Below are positions 52,001 through 60,000 of a stretch of DNA of 60,000 nt, one piece after another; positions within the stretch are counted from its first letter, which is position 1; each line of letters opens with the position of its first letter. This DNA is from Symsagittifera roscoffensis. Lineage: Eukaryota > Xenacoelomorpha > Acoela > Convolutidae. The position numbers were made by a program, and so were the translations under genes. A model generated the notes under the pieces. It searched no databases. It was not told where the DNA came from and saw only the letters and a list, made by a program, of their open reading frames with translations. The DNA lies in the NCBI RefSeq assembly GCF_963678635.1, contig NC_087071.1:12601088-12661087 (forward strand). The letters run 5' to 3'.

Positions 52001-54606
52001 CTTGCGTCGCACACGATACGTATATCCTTATGTACGTCGAAATGCTTAAGTTCGACAATGTTCGCGACTTGTTTCTTAATCGATTCGAACGCTGTTTGGC
52101 AGTCAATTGTCCAGAGGAATTCGTTCTTCTTACTTAGAAGTGGACGTAGAGGCGCCGAAGTTTCCGCTAACGCCGGTAAGTATTTGTGAAGACTATGGAT
52201 TGACCCCATGAACGATTTCAACTGAGAGAGCGTTTTCGGGGCGGTTAATTTGTCAATTGGATCTGTTTTCCGCACCATTGGTGTAATCCCTGATTTCGTA
52301 ATCCGGTGGCCTAACCACTCGCAAGTATTTTTCGCAAATTGACATTTTTCTAGCTTCAAAGCCATATTTTCTTTATCGAGTTTCGTTAAAATCTTCTCCA
52401 CTAAAGCGATATGTTCGATCTTGGTACCTTTCGAAATTACTAATATATCATCAATGAAAGCATGCGCGCACGGAAATTCAGCCAGAATGGCATCCATGAC
52501 CCGTTGAAATTCCGCCGGCATGGTTGTCAATCCGTAGAATCCTGTTTTGAATCGATATGTACCGGTAGAACGGCCTCCCACCAATGAAAAATTGCAATGT
52601 TGACTAGTGTTTTCATTTAAAGGAAGTTGACCGTATGCGTACGTGAGGTCCATCGTTGTAAAAAAAACATCCCCCTGTTTGCGTTCGCTGATAGTTTGCC
52701 CTACGATGTCCATTAGTTCTTCAATATTGGGCATTTGGTATTTATTCTTATGCACTTGTTTGTTTAGTTCTCTAGATTCCAGTGCAAGTTTAACAGAACC
52801 GTCCTTTTTCACGGTGATGACAATAGGTGAAACAAAATATTTGTCTGAACATTCTTCCAACTTTTGGATATGACCCTGTCCCAACAGTTTTTCAATCTCC
52901 TTATCGACTTTTTCCTGTAATGTTATAGGTACTCGCCTACCTTTTTGTTGAATTGGAGTTAGGTTTTTGAAGAAATCTGCCTGCACCTTATAATTTCGAA
53001 TGCGCCCTACCCTGTGAAAAAGATGTTGAAATTGCTTACAGAAATGTGTCTGCCACTCATCCAGGTCATTGTCCATCGCCACAGTTCCTTCCGTGGTATG
53101 TATGCTTTTCACCCCTTCTGTCGATGGTGCTTGTACCAGCATCAGTCCTAGTGAGGGCATTAAATCCCTGCCAATAATAGACGGTCGGCACCCTCCGATG
53201 ACGTTTATATCCGACGAACAAGTCCATCCATTGGAATGAAGCGTGACTTGCATCTTTCCCAGAAATTTTAACGGATTGTTTCCGTAATCGCGGAATTGGT
53301 CGTCTTGTGGATTCAGCGGTTTCAAATGTACGTTGACTGTCCCCAGGGTACGTTTTAGTTCCCCAATAGTGAAGATGGATATTGGCGAACCACTGTCAAT
53401 CCAGGCTTGAGTTGCTTTGCCGTTGATTCTTAAGGCTAGTTTGGCCCCCGCGACTTTTAATTCCGTTTCCTCCTTCCGCCGAATTGACATAACCACATAC
53501 TCCGTCGAACTATCCGAATCCCATCCATGTGCCGGTGTCTTTGAATCAGTCACCCATCCGACAGAACTTCCGTAATTGGATGCACTCTCCTCCGGATAAT
53601 CTTGGGTAGTCCCGCCATTGGTGTCATCCTCATTTATCATGCCTACGCGACCCCTATTCGCCGATCGACGTCCTCTACAAGTTCGCTCATAGTGTCCCAT
53701 TTTCTTGCAAAAATTGCAGGTTACATTTCTTGCTGGGCACTTTGGAATGTGGTCCGGGGTAAAACCACTCTGGTCGCAATTGTAGCACTTGCGATCTGCT
53801 GCTCCTCCGCGGCCCCTTGTGCCGCCCCTGCCAAATCCACGTCCGCCTCTTTGGAATGGACGACGGTACCCTCCTCTAATTGCGCTTATAGGCTCCGCTT
53901 TAATTTGTAGTGAACCCGCTGGTGCCGCAGTAAGTCCCCCACCGGATACTTTATACGACTTTGCGTATTTGTCCCCCCGTTCATATGACAAAGCAATCCG
54001 GTAGACCTCATCTGGTGTCTTAGTTGAACGGCATAGCTCCGTTTGGGCTTCCTTGTTGGACATATTTACTATGAATACATCACGTAACACCCGTCGTTCC
54101 AATGTTCCCAATGAGCATCTAGCGGCTAATCCACTCAAAACGGAGTGAAATTCTTCTAGCGTTTCCCCGTCACGTTGTTTCCGAGATAGTAGCTGATACG
54201 TCTCGAATGTTTCGTTTCTTTCCTTGCGGAAAACACTCGCAAATTCATCCAAAACCCGTGGATATCGGGTAGTCGCCAGGTCCAGATGGGGCTTCCGGTT
54301 ATGTAATTCGTCCTGTCCACGTTCCCCCAAACACAAATAGAGGTTAGAAATTAGTGTCTGCTCTGCTTCCACTCGATTTTTCCCATTCACCTCCTCTGGC
54401 AGACCGGTAATTTGCGCCTCAGTGAGCGTATTAGCAAAATAAAATGCCGTCGGATTGAATGAATGTTTTGCTATTACACCCCAGGTGAATCGTGTAATCC
54501 AATGCTCCCACAACATTGGTGCTTCCGTACATTTACTCGGCCAAAATGCCGTAATTCCCAGTGGAATTTTTCCTGATCCCGCGCTTTGTCCTGCTTGCTG
54601 CGCCAT
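49024..54606 (-). CDS. Gag-Pol polyprotein of the compact Gypsy element
   Basis: 1,860 codons, no stop or frameshift. Gag: a helical capsid-like region (30-215), an RGG-rich stretch (245-270), and two Cys/His knuckles at 274-290 (atypical spacing) and 297-310 (CNFCKKMGHYERTC). Protease: DSG at 404-406 and IIGRDL near 477. RT: MDLTYAYGQLPL (Asp653) and FIDD (717-720). RNase H: CDAS (Asp867), ELEML (Glu906), TDHKALL (Asp933). Integrase: an H-H-C-C motif followed by LDFWGP, DQGTSF and CVERTVG, the D,D,E triad. The last 300 residues are hydrophilic and unassigned; no chromodomain or GPF/Y seen. Gag and Pol share one frame, so no frameshift sets their ratio. The ATG at 54606 is made from the last LTR base plus the first two PBS bases. 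All catalytic residues are present, so the element may be active. Confidence 0.95.
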   Translation of the reverse strand: MAQQAGQSAGSGKIPLGITAFWPSKCTEAPMLWEHWITRFTWGVIAKHSFNPTAFYFANTLTEAQITGLPEEVNGKNRVEAEQTLISNLYLCLGERGQDELHNRKPHLDLATTRYPRVLDEFASVFRKERNETFETYQLLSRKQRDGETLEEFHSVLSGLAARCSLGTLERRVLRDVFIVNMSNKEAQTELCRSTKTPDEVYRIALSYERGDKYAKSYKVSGGGLTAAPAGSLQIKAEPISAIRGGYRRPFQRGGRGFGRGGTRGRGGAADRKCYNCDQSGFTPDHIPKCPARNVTCNFCKKMGHYERTCRGRRSANRGRVGMINEDDTNGGTTQDYPEESASNYGSSVGWVTDSKTPAHGWDSDSSTEYVVMSIRRKEETELKVAGAKLALRINGKATQAWIDSGSPISIFTIGELKRTLGTVNVHLKPLNPQDDQFRDYGNNPLKFLGKMQVTLHSNGWTCSSDINVIGGCRPSIIGRDLMPSLGLMLVQAPSTEGVKSIHTTEGTVAMDNDLDEWQTHFCKQFQHLFHRVGRIRNYKVQADFFKNLTPIQQKGRRVPITLQEKVDKEIEKLLGQGHIQKLEECSDKYFVSPIVITVKKDGSVKLALESRELNKQVHKNKYQMPNIEELMDIVGQTISERKQGDVFFTTMDLTYAYGQLPLNENTSQHCNFSLVGGRSTGTYRFKTGFYGLTTMPAEFQRVMDAILAEFPCAHAFIDDILVISKGTKIEHIALVEKILTKLDKENMALKLEKCQFAKNTCEWLGHRITKSGITPMVRKTDPIDKLTAPKTLSQLKSFMGSIHSLHKYLPALAETSAPLRPLLSKKNEFLWTIDCQTAFESIKKQVANIVELKHFDVHKDIRIVCDASHNGLGAVLEQLGTEGWRPISFASRFLNAAEKKYSTNELEMLAVVWGSEYFRNYIFGRKFTVVTDHKALLSLLNGNNKKNKTMFSRLTRWIDRIIPFDFVIEHMPGAKIGLADYLSRHPVGEATKVSLYDNTFTVAKLKSITNSLGYIDTNKGIIKASKESIVSAKDIQVGNDKVNIPPEEGVKTRDHRLTNQKPLKRIAECNDRESAKVVKSITECKLRESDINSTVNSSPPFNKTSYRSNKIHISTMTSLNLKKLNKLLLKHPEITSGSSSEVEIVDAGLEAETHHTRDIRCNTVISIPSAFGGELFPAAYPAGGNVIMSVIPRDCKIVRKSSALPELFNLKLVEANYKGDPQMRAIKELVESKDPDLEKKVRAMGAYLGQQTHDFHVRENCLWMDERLVIPIPLRKAVVNRIHAFHHGRSSMFDAARDVWFPYLHRSLVAAADGCKECTDAGKSLKPLCAKGDVGKIYEPREPNECLQLDFWGPIRYLNESSKYVLVAVDRFSRWPSAMICGNNKSDKVLKFIKQYISQHGVPRKIFMDQGTSFTSNAVKSFCNSEGIEIIYSPVNDHRATGCVERTVGSLKNFVLTYAKEKDSGNLESMIERALSALRFAPNATLKISPFEAHHGREANTVLRNLTKKPTLQNLNWARVLKQKSAYLDSTDPRAPRNIQPMATDWEERSDVKFDVDHMNHPRRLTQNQLVSAADGTPMADGDGKQACGGKSKQPSKRTELLFQRLKDSNKRYRPINQKVIRESKHTITLANGSVLRKSGVAEKVIKSNAPTTASKLTLPLPAMSALQRRAELKRAANEQAAGTSTQSKASAQSKADNRVRESSPAEEDDSDSEYEPITISKHAGNSTIAPGRDVEGNEPKMNNDVEDGIGRPILSEGSGAGKSQGVETEVQTMSNEQGGSAPNLSNEGRGGKHSKKKGERVRRLRLVSYSSQESEDGTGSRKSTRKRTAVSKFGGVMIDSILKARTSKGEEDRERDTN
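54589..54605 (-). other. Primer-binding site (tRNA-Ser-like)
   Basis: TGGCGCAGCAAGCAGGA directly follows the 5' LTR in element sense. Its complement ends TTGCTGCGCCA preceded by CCTGC, which matches the layout of a tRNA-Ser 3' end (T-stem CCTGC, acceptor strand, G73, CCA). The exact tRNA was not checked. The site is also the first six codons of the Gag-Pol frame. Confidence 0.75.
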
Positions 54607-54805
54607 GTGAAAAATGCAGATTCAATATCTTTAATTCACTGAACTAAGATTGACTCGTTTATTCTTTAACGGTTAACAACAATGAATCGAAACATCGCAG
54701 ACTAAACTTAAGGTTGGCAGGTATTAATTAATTAGTAGCCGCACCAGACACATAGCTAACCAATGGCGCCAACACGTAATATATGATTAGATACTATATA
54801 TGACA
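54606..54805 (-). repeat. 5' LTR (minus-strand element)
   Basis: 200 bp, identical by eye to the 3' LTR; its last base in element sense supplies the A of the Gag-Pol start codon. Confidence 0.93.
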
Positions 54806-54809
54806 GGTT

Positions 54810-56334
54810 ATTTCGAAAGTTTCAATGATACAATCAACTTTTAACAAATATAATCGATTGTTTTCAATTTTTGGAGAGACATCTATAAAAATTGAATATA
54901 ATCGACTGGTATTTATGAAACTTCAGTTTGGAAGTGTGAGAAAAAATAATTTCCAAGCCTTTTGTAATGTTCTGTTGCTTATGAGGTTTTGCAGATAATC
55001 TAAAATAAAAAGAACTCTGAGACTTTTTTCTTCCCTTATTTCGCTTTCTATCGGTACATTCTTTCTTTTTTAGATGTCTTTTTGAAAAAAGATGATTTTC
55101 TTCCGCCGTAGAGCTCGCTAGTTTTAGCTTCTGGTTGCAGATTGCTCTTCTCTTTAGCTCCAAATGAGAAACTCAAATGCGAACTCACTCAAAATCCATT
55201 CAGACTCTCCATAACCGTGTTCAGACAGCAACAAAAGTTTTTTCTCGTTGAGAAGCAAGATTTCAGTTCGTAGACCAGTGAAAAACCGTACTTTTAACTA
55301 GTTTCTAAGCTTCAAACTTGCTGAAATTAGATGCCTTTAGAATTATGCCTAAAATTTTTCAATTTTTAATCAAAAGTTACAGCGCATGTAACCAGCAGCT
55401 GATTTTTTTTTTTCAAAAAAACATGCTGAACAGGGCGCTGTGTGAACAGAGCGCTTCCCTCATTTTTAAAAACAATTCTTGCACTGACTTCAAAATTCAA
55501 AGAAAATTGGGCTTTGGGCGTCCTTCCTCGTTATTCGGCTGCACTTGGAGTTTAATTTTTTTGAGCAGCCAAATTTTTAAGGCCTTTTTCTAAACCATTA
55601 AAGTTTTAAGCCATTAAACCATTAAATGCATGTCAGAACCAATTAAAGTTTTCAAACGTTTCCATTAAGAAAAAAATGCCTTTGAAGTCTTTATAAGGCG
55701 TCGCTAAAACTTGTATGTCTTTGGTGTCACCACAATAGAAAAACGACTTCAGCAATTAAATAAGAACATAATTAAAACCGCTCGAAAAAGAGGAAAATGT
55801 TGACGCAGAGTGACTGTTTAGCTTGAAATATCTAACGTAGAATAATTGAAATGTTTGGAGAGCAGAAGTTCTTGCAACATTTTTTTGACATAACGACATG
55901 GCGAGCTTGTATGCTTGGAGCTCGATATTTTAAAAAAGTAATTTTTGTGATTTAACAAAATTTTTGGCTAGTTTAGAGCCTTATGTGGATTTAGGGTTTG
56001 TGCTAAAATCAAATAAGTCGACAAGAAACTCGCCGAGAGTTCACGCTAATACTACGAAGCAACTATGAAACTTTCATAATAACGTTTGTGATAATTACTG
56101 TAAAATGCCAGATGAACGTTTCATATTGTATTCAATTTTTCAGTTAAAGTGGTCCCTTTGCTTTCTTATCGAGAAAAAAATCTTTGCAGGCATACTTTAT
56201 GGCGTCTTTTTTTTCCGCCGATAATCTCTTTGATGTTCATATAACTTACAGTCTAAATTATTTCTTGATTGAAAGATTACTTCCAATTATATTCAGTTTT
56301 CTTGCAAAAATTCGAACTGAAATTTAAAAAAACA
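54810..56334. other. AT-rich noncoding DNA
   Basis: No supported gene. A minus-strand Lys-rich open stretch (55163-54864) lacks an ATG and splice context. An open plus stretch at 55318-55593 is not distinguishable from chance. AATATAATCGA palindromic words occur at 54848 and 54895. Confidence 0.4.
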
Positions 56335-56652
56335 ATGAGTTTTTTTTTGTTTCCTCCATATATGTCCGAGATGTATGAGTCCGAATATTCCGATTACGAG
56401 TAAGTGGTGCAATTTTTTTTATAGAAAATGGGGATATTAAACTTATGGTTTATCAAATTTTTTGACAGTCGACCGCTGTATGAAAATTAGTTAATCATTC
56501 TAAAGATAACATTTTTTTTCAGACAGAAAATATACAAAAAATCGCATAAAAAACACTTCACTTCTAATATTCTTCCCACCAAAACTTATGATTGTTATGA
56601 TTTTTATGATTATCATAAGCTTCCAGTGGTCAACTATTTCAGGCTAATTTAA
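56335..56652 (+). CDS. Small two-exon gene model, 64 aa, Tyr/Lys-rich, unknown function
   Basis: Exon 1 is 56335-56399, from ATG through SEMYESEYSDY. The donor GTAAGT begins at 56400, the intron is 123 nt with a textbook TTTTTTTTCAG ending at 56522, and exon 2 is 56523-56652. The junction falls within a GAA codon and the joined frame is 195 nt, exactly 65 codons including TAA. AATAAA follows at 56657-56662, five bases after the stop, as in compact nematode genes. The product is rich in Tyr, Asp and Lys (TYDCYDFYDYHK near the end) and matches no family I know. A TATATTCAG 36 bases upstream of the ATG could be a trans-splice or upstream-exon acceptor. The splice signals and intact frame make it better than chance, but without homology it remains a model. 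Confidence 0.5.
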
Positions 56653-56662
56653 AAATAATAAA

Positions 56663-57599
56663 AGCAATATATAAGATATTTGATAAGCAAATAAGCATAG
56701 TTTGTTGATTAGCACATTTTTAGATTAAATTGTCGCGTTTTTGTTTAGCTTTGAAAAACAATTTATGGTTGCTTATCAATTTTTAAGGTGGTGTTTTCTG
56801 GGATGAAATATGGCTTCAATTCCCAAAACTAACTTTTAAAAACATTTTGCGTAAATCAGATCAGCACTTCAAAGACTCTGTTATTTTTTGTTGACAAATA
56901 GTTCGCTTAAGTTGATCTCATTTTTGTTGGATCGAGTTTTTTTTTCAGTTAAATATCATTTTTTGTCTAAGTGGGTCGAAATAAGCATTTTTGTCCAGCA
57001 GCTCGAAATTTCAAGTTGAAAACTCAACCCACGACTTCCTCTTTAATTTTTCCTTTGATTTTTTAGACGTTACTCGCATGTTCGCCCTTATTATTGCAAA
57101 CTCATTGGGATCAAAAATATCTACGAACTTTACTTTATCTTCAAACAGAGACCTTCAAAAAACGTTAAACTGATTTAGGCTACCCGCATCCACTTTTAAA
57201 CCCTAAATATCGATTATTTTATAATTTCAGAAAAATTCTTTCTAGTTTTGAGAAAAATGTATTATAATTAAAAATCATTGAAATATAATGTATGTTTTTG
57301 CAAAAAAAATATAATCAATTACAGAATGTTTCAATTGGTTACAGTAAGTTATTTTGATATTGTTTTTTATGCCTTTTTCTTGATTATAGTTTTTTTGTCA
57401 CAAACGTTTCATTTTTTTTGTTCTGAAACAAAATCATTTTTTAAAAAATTTTTGATCAATTTCAACTTAATCTAATCGTTTTTTTTTGTTCAGCTCATTC
57501 TGTCATCTAATTTGCATTTAGGTTGAATGTAAATTTGTTTATAAAGAGACTAAAATCTCTGAGAAAACTTAACGATCCTAAAGAAGCCTAATCTTGGTA
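56663..57599. other. AT-rich noncoding DNA
   Basis: Several T-rich acceptor-like sites (56949, 57000, 57066, 57230). One segment, 57067-57175, reads openly (MFALIIANSLGSKIST...), but it has no donor and no clear upstream exon, so I do not call a gene. Confidence 0.35.
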
Positions 57600-58400
57600 A
57601 CGTTAATCAATAACAATTGCAAACAATTCACCATAATAAACCGCATTCAGTTTCAAGCGTTAATAATCGATTATAACATGACTTTAGTCTTACAAAAGTT
57701 GATAAAAAATTGATTTCAATCAATTAATAAACGATTATATTTTCTCATTTGAAATCAAACAAAATCAATTATAATACATTTTAATCGATTATAATCGATT
57801 ATTTTCATCCGAATTTCTAACTTATTCGTTTTCAGAAAAAAAAACCATTATAATCATTTATAGTTGTTTATAATCCCTTTTGTTTGCCGTTTTTGTCTTC
57901 TACCTTCCACCTGAAATGCTTATATTTTATGCTTTTCGTAGACGTTCGCTAATGAGAAAAATAAGAAAATTGTTTTAGTAGTTTTCAAATCAATTCAAAT
58001 TAATAGCGTAATTTTTTCTTTTCTTGATAATAGTTGTTTCATGATGCACATTTTAATTTTTTTGACCATCAAAATATCAACACACTGATTTAGTTTCATG
58101 ATTTTTATAGAAGAGTTATATTTCACTAATATGAAAAAATCTCTATGAAACTTTTTTTTTTCGTGGTAAAATTTTGTGTTCAGATGAACCAAAGAGTGAC
58201 AAGGTTTCTCACTTTTCAAGATTGTTGAAAAAAACATTATAATCTAATAAATTAGATTTTAATTGATTATAAGAGATTATAAGGGTTTATAAGATATTAT
58301 AATAGATTATAAAAGATTTTGAGAAACATTTTAATCAATTATATTTGATTATAATTTATTATAATGTCCCGAAAAATCTTATCATTATAATGGATTATAA
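57600..58400. repeat. Degenerate (ATTATAATCG)-type palindromic repeats
   Basis: AATCGATTATAATCGATTAT, GATTATAA and ATTATAATGG-like words recur more than 20 times at irregular spacing, densest at 57765-57810 and 58240-58400. Similar words lie at 48630 and 54850, on both sides of the compact Gypsy insertion. Confidence 0.6.
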
Positions 58401-59215
58401 ATCATTTAAACATCTAAATTTGGCGCTTATAAAATGTTATATTTTTGATAAAAATACAAATATAATTGTAATATAATTGATTATTATTTTTTTTACTGAG
58501 TGCGGGAAACCAGTAGAATTGACTACTCAGGCATAAACTTGGATTCGGGTAGCCCTTTACCACTCTACCCAATTTTTTGATCAACACTTTTTTTTGCATT
58601 AATTATGTACTTCAATATCAGAATGTCTTCTAAAATTTTATTTTTAATTTGACTAAGTAAACCAAATTCTTACGACCATTCAAAAATCCAACCAAATTTT
58701 CGACAATTTAGGTCGATTTCAGCAAATCATTATTCGTTACATGAAAAAGAAAGTATAAACTACTAGTTGAAAATGAGGATTTTGAATTTCTTTGTATGTG
58801 AAACTGTTAATAATGTCAAAATTGTCAATGATTGAGCATATTTGTCGTAAGACTACTCTAGAAAAAAAAACAAATGTTCCTAAATCTATTAATTCCTGGA
58901 TAGAGTGAACATCTAGCAGGCGATCAACAAAAAATAATTGCAGTGAACGCAAATTTGACAATTTTGAGCCTATTTTCTACTTTCTTATCATGTTTAATTT
59001 ATTTATTGCCGGCCGATTTTAGAAACAATATTTGTCGCAGTATTCGCGGAAATTTAAAAAAAGTTTTTATTCTACTTTTGCAAAGTTCATCTGGAAGATC
59101 AATGTAAACCATTTCGATTGAGCTTAAATATAATTGAAATTTGAAATTATAGCCATTTTCTCTTTTTTGTTATCCATTTTTATCCACTGAAATTTTTTGA
59201 TAAAATTGGGTGTAT
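58401..59215. other. AT-rich noncoding DNA
   Basis: No gene supported. A more GC-rich 70-bp island at 58496-58570 (GCGGGAAACCAG ... ACCACTCTACCC) stands out but does not fold as a tRNA. Confidence 0.35.
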
Positions 59216-59456
59216 ATGCAGATATATTTCACCAAGAGCACTTCGTACTGCAAGGCCAAAAAACGACGGGTGGGTAGAAATGAGTTATCGGAAAATGATG
59301 AAGAGCTAGAGTACAATGATAGTCGAATTGTCGAAAAGCAATTTACGAGTAAAACGGAAATGATGCAAAACAGTTCATGGACGGGTATGAAGATGCGCAT
59401 TTTTTCCACAATTTTTTTTTTCCACTTTTTTCATAGATTTTGAGCGGACTGAATAA
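59216..59456 (+). CDS. Small two-exon gene model (or gene 3' end), 62 aa, charged, unknown function
   Basis: Exon 59216-59384 begins at an ATG that overlaps a possible ATGCAG acceptor, so it may instead be an internal exon starting at 59222. The donor GTATGA begins at 59385, the intron is 52 nt with a T-rich tract and ATAG, and exon 2 is 59437-59456. The junction completes an Asp codon, then FERTE and TAA. AATAAA at 59452-59457 overlaps the stop codon. The 189-nt joined frame is exactly 63 codons. The product is basic, then acidic (KAKKRRVGRNELSENDEELE), probably disordered and possibly nuclear; no domain seen. The nematode-sized intron, preserved phase and overlapping poly(A) signal support it. 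Confidence 0.5.
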
Positions 59457-59939
59457 AAAGTTCTGCATATTTTGCTCAAAAATTTTATGAAAAAAGCTAT
59501 TTTTTTAGTCCGGGAACGATTCGAATATTTTTTCAAACAATAGAATGAAGTCCTTAAAAGCTTAGAAAAATTTATAAAAGGTGTTGATATTCTTCTTTTC
59601 TCGAGCCAAAAAAAACTATATTTTTAAAGTCTTGTACAAAATGCGGGGATCTAAATCGAACACTATTAAAGAAAAACCCGGTATTTCATAGTCGAAAAAA
59701 CTGTGAGTTACAGATGCAGTTTTATACAGATTTTTTCACGCTCCGCCTCTATTTACAATACGAATCTTAAAAAAATGTTTTGCATAGGAATGGCAATTAA
59801 TCACTAGGTACTAAAAGGATGAGAAAGTTAACAGGATTTGCTCGTCATGATCTTTTTTTTTATATCTGTGTGCCATTTTTGTAACTCTCAGTATGCTGAA
59901 TATGCTTTGGAGTTTGTGTTCAATAAATCTATGATTTCA

Positions 59940-60000
59940 GGGAGTCTTTTTTTCTAAATCCTGCTCGTGTTTTACTCGGTCCTGTGGCTAATGTGCCGGC
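59940..60000 (+). CDS. Possible exon running off the right edge
   Basis: ATGATTTCAG ending at 59940 is a good acceptor, and one frame after it is open to the window edge with protein-like content (ESFFLNPARVLLGPVANVPA). Too short to identify. Confidence 0.25.

Larger units (their letters stand above)
48661..54805 (-). mobile_element. Compact, apparently intact Gypsy-class LTR retrotransposon
   Basis: 6,145 bp with 200-bp LTRs (48661-48860 and 54606-54805) that I read as identical, TG...CA ends, a 4-bp GGTT target duplication, a tRNA-Ser-like primer-binding site, a polypurine tract and one uninterrupted Gag-Pol frame. Domain order protease, RT, RNase H, integrase places it in Ty3/Gypsy. The DSG protease motif and tRNA-Ser-like priming are reminiscent of the Mag group (inference). 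Identical LTRs mean very recent insertion. Confidence 0.93.

Noticed and set aside
54864-55163. 99-codon Lys-rich minus-strand open frame
   Set aside because: Starts at TTG with an in-frame stop just upstream, no ATG, no acceptor, and the second half is AT-driven.
58494-58570. tRNA-like GC-rich island
   Set aside because: The minus strand has an A-box-like AGAGTGGTAAAGG and the plus strand a GGATTCGGG, but the arms do not pair into a cloverleaf and no proper B box is present.

Overview
The window looks like a repeat-rich, AT-rich stretch of a nematode chromosome, most probably Caenorhabditis-like. I infer this from short introns (one of 52 nt) with GTAAGT/GTATG donors and T-rich TTTCAG-type acceptors, AATAAA signals at or overlapping stop codons, and Gypsy-type LTR retroelements with tRNA-Ser-like priming. 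I could not search databases, so the species is not established. Most of the DNA is mobile-element derived; no long intact host gene is visible.

Layout. (1) Positions 1 to about 21 kb hold a giant Gypsy-class LTR retroelement on the minus strand, cut by the left window edge. Its order in sense direction is gag, then gag/protease/RT/RNase H/integrase, then a pol C-terminal part ending in a macro (ADP-ribose-binding) domain, then a protein of more than 2,700 codons in the env position. That last protein carries a complete SGNH/GDSL hydrolase motif set and a second SGNH-like segment. The copy has one apparent frameshift inside Gag capsid and two in-frame TAA codons (10055 and 409), each followed by a long open frame. 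Upstream of gag lies a noncoding region with many copies of a CCCCTCCGGATT motif and strong hairpins, probably the LTR/leader. (2) 22.3-24.8 kb has decayed reading frames of unknown type. (3) 24.8-29.4 kb is an old plus-strand LTR retroelement remnant, with about 880-bp LTR-like repeats, a pol C-terminal remnant and a recent 422-bp tandem duplication. (4) 29.7-33.7 kb has a divergent pair: a decayed SET-domain gene (minus) and a spliced but frame-disrupted gene (plus) whose two clear frame breaks sit at A8 homopolymers. (5) 34-45 kb is repeats: minisatellites (26-bp and about 39 x 22-bp units), dispersed repeat pairs and palindromic GCGGATTCCGC motifs. (6) 45,549-48,118 is a 2,570-bp probable solo LTR with TG...CA ends and a 5-bp target duplication. 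(7) 48,661-54,805 is a compact, apparently intact Gypsy element (minus) with identical 200-bp LTRs, a 4-bp target duplication, a PBS, a polypurine tract and one 1,860-codon Gag-Pol frame. Its ATG is formed by the LTR/PBS junction. (8) 55-60 kb is AT-rich DNA with two small two-exon gene models and a possible exon running off the right edge.

The most interesting system is the giant element. A macro domain fused behind the integrase and a giant SGNH-hydrolase protein in the env position suggest a retroelement that carries its own ADP-ribose-reader and esterase-like functions. The domain calls rest on motif recognition by eye and need profile searches.
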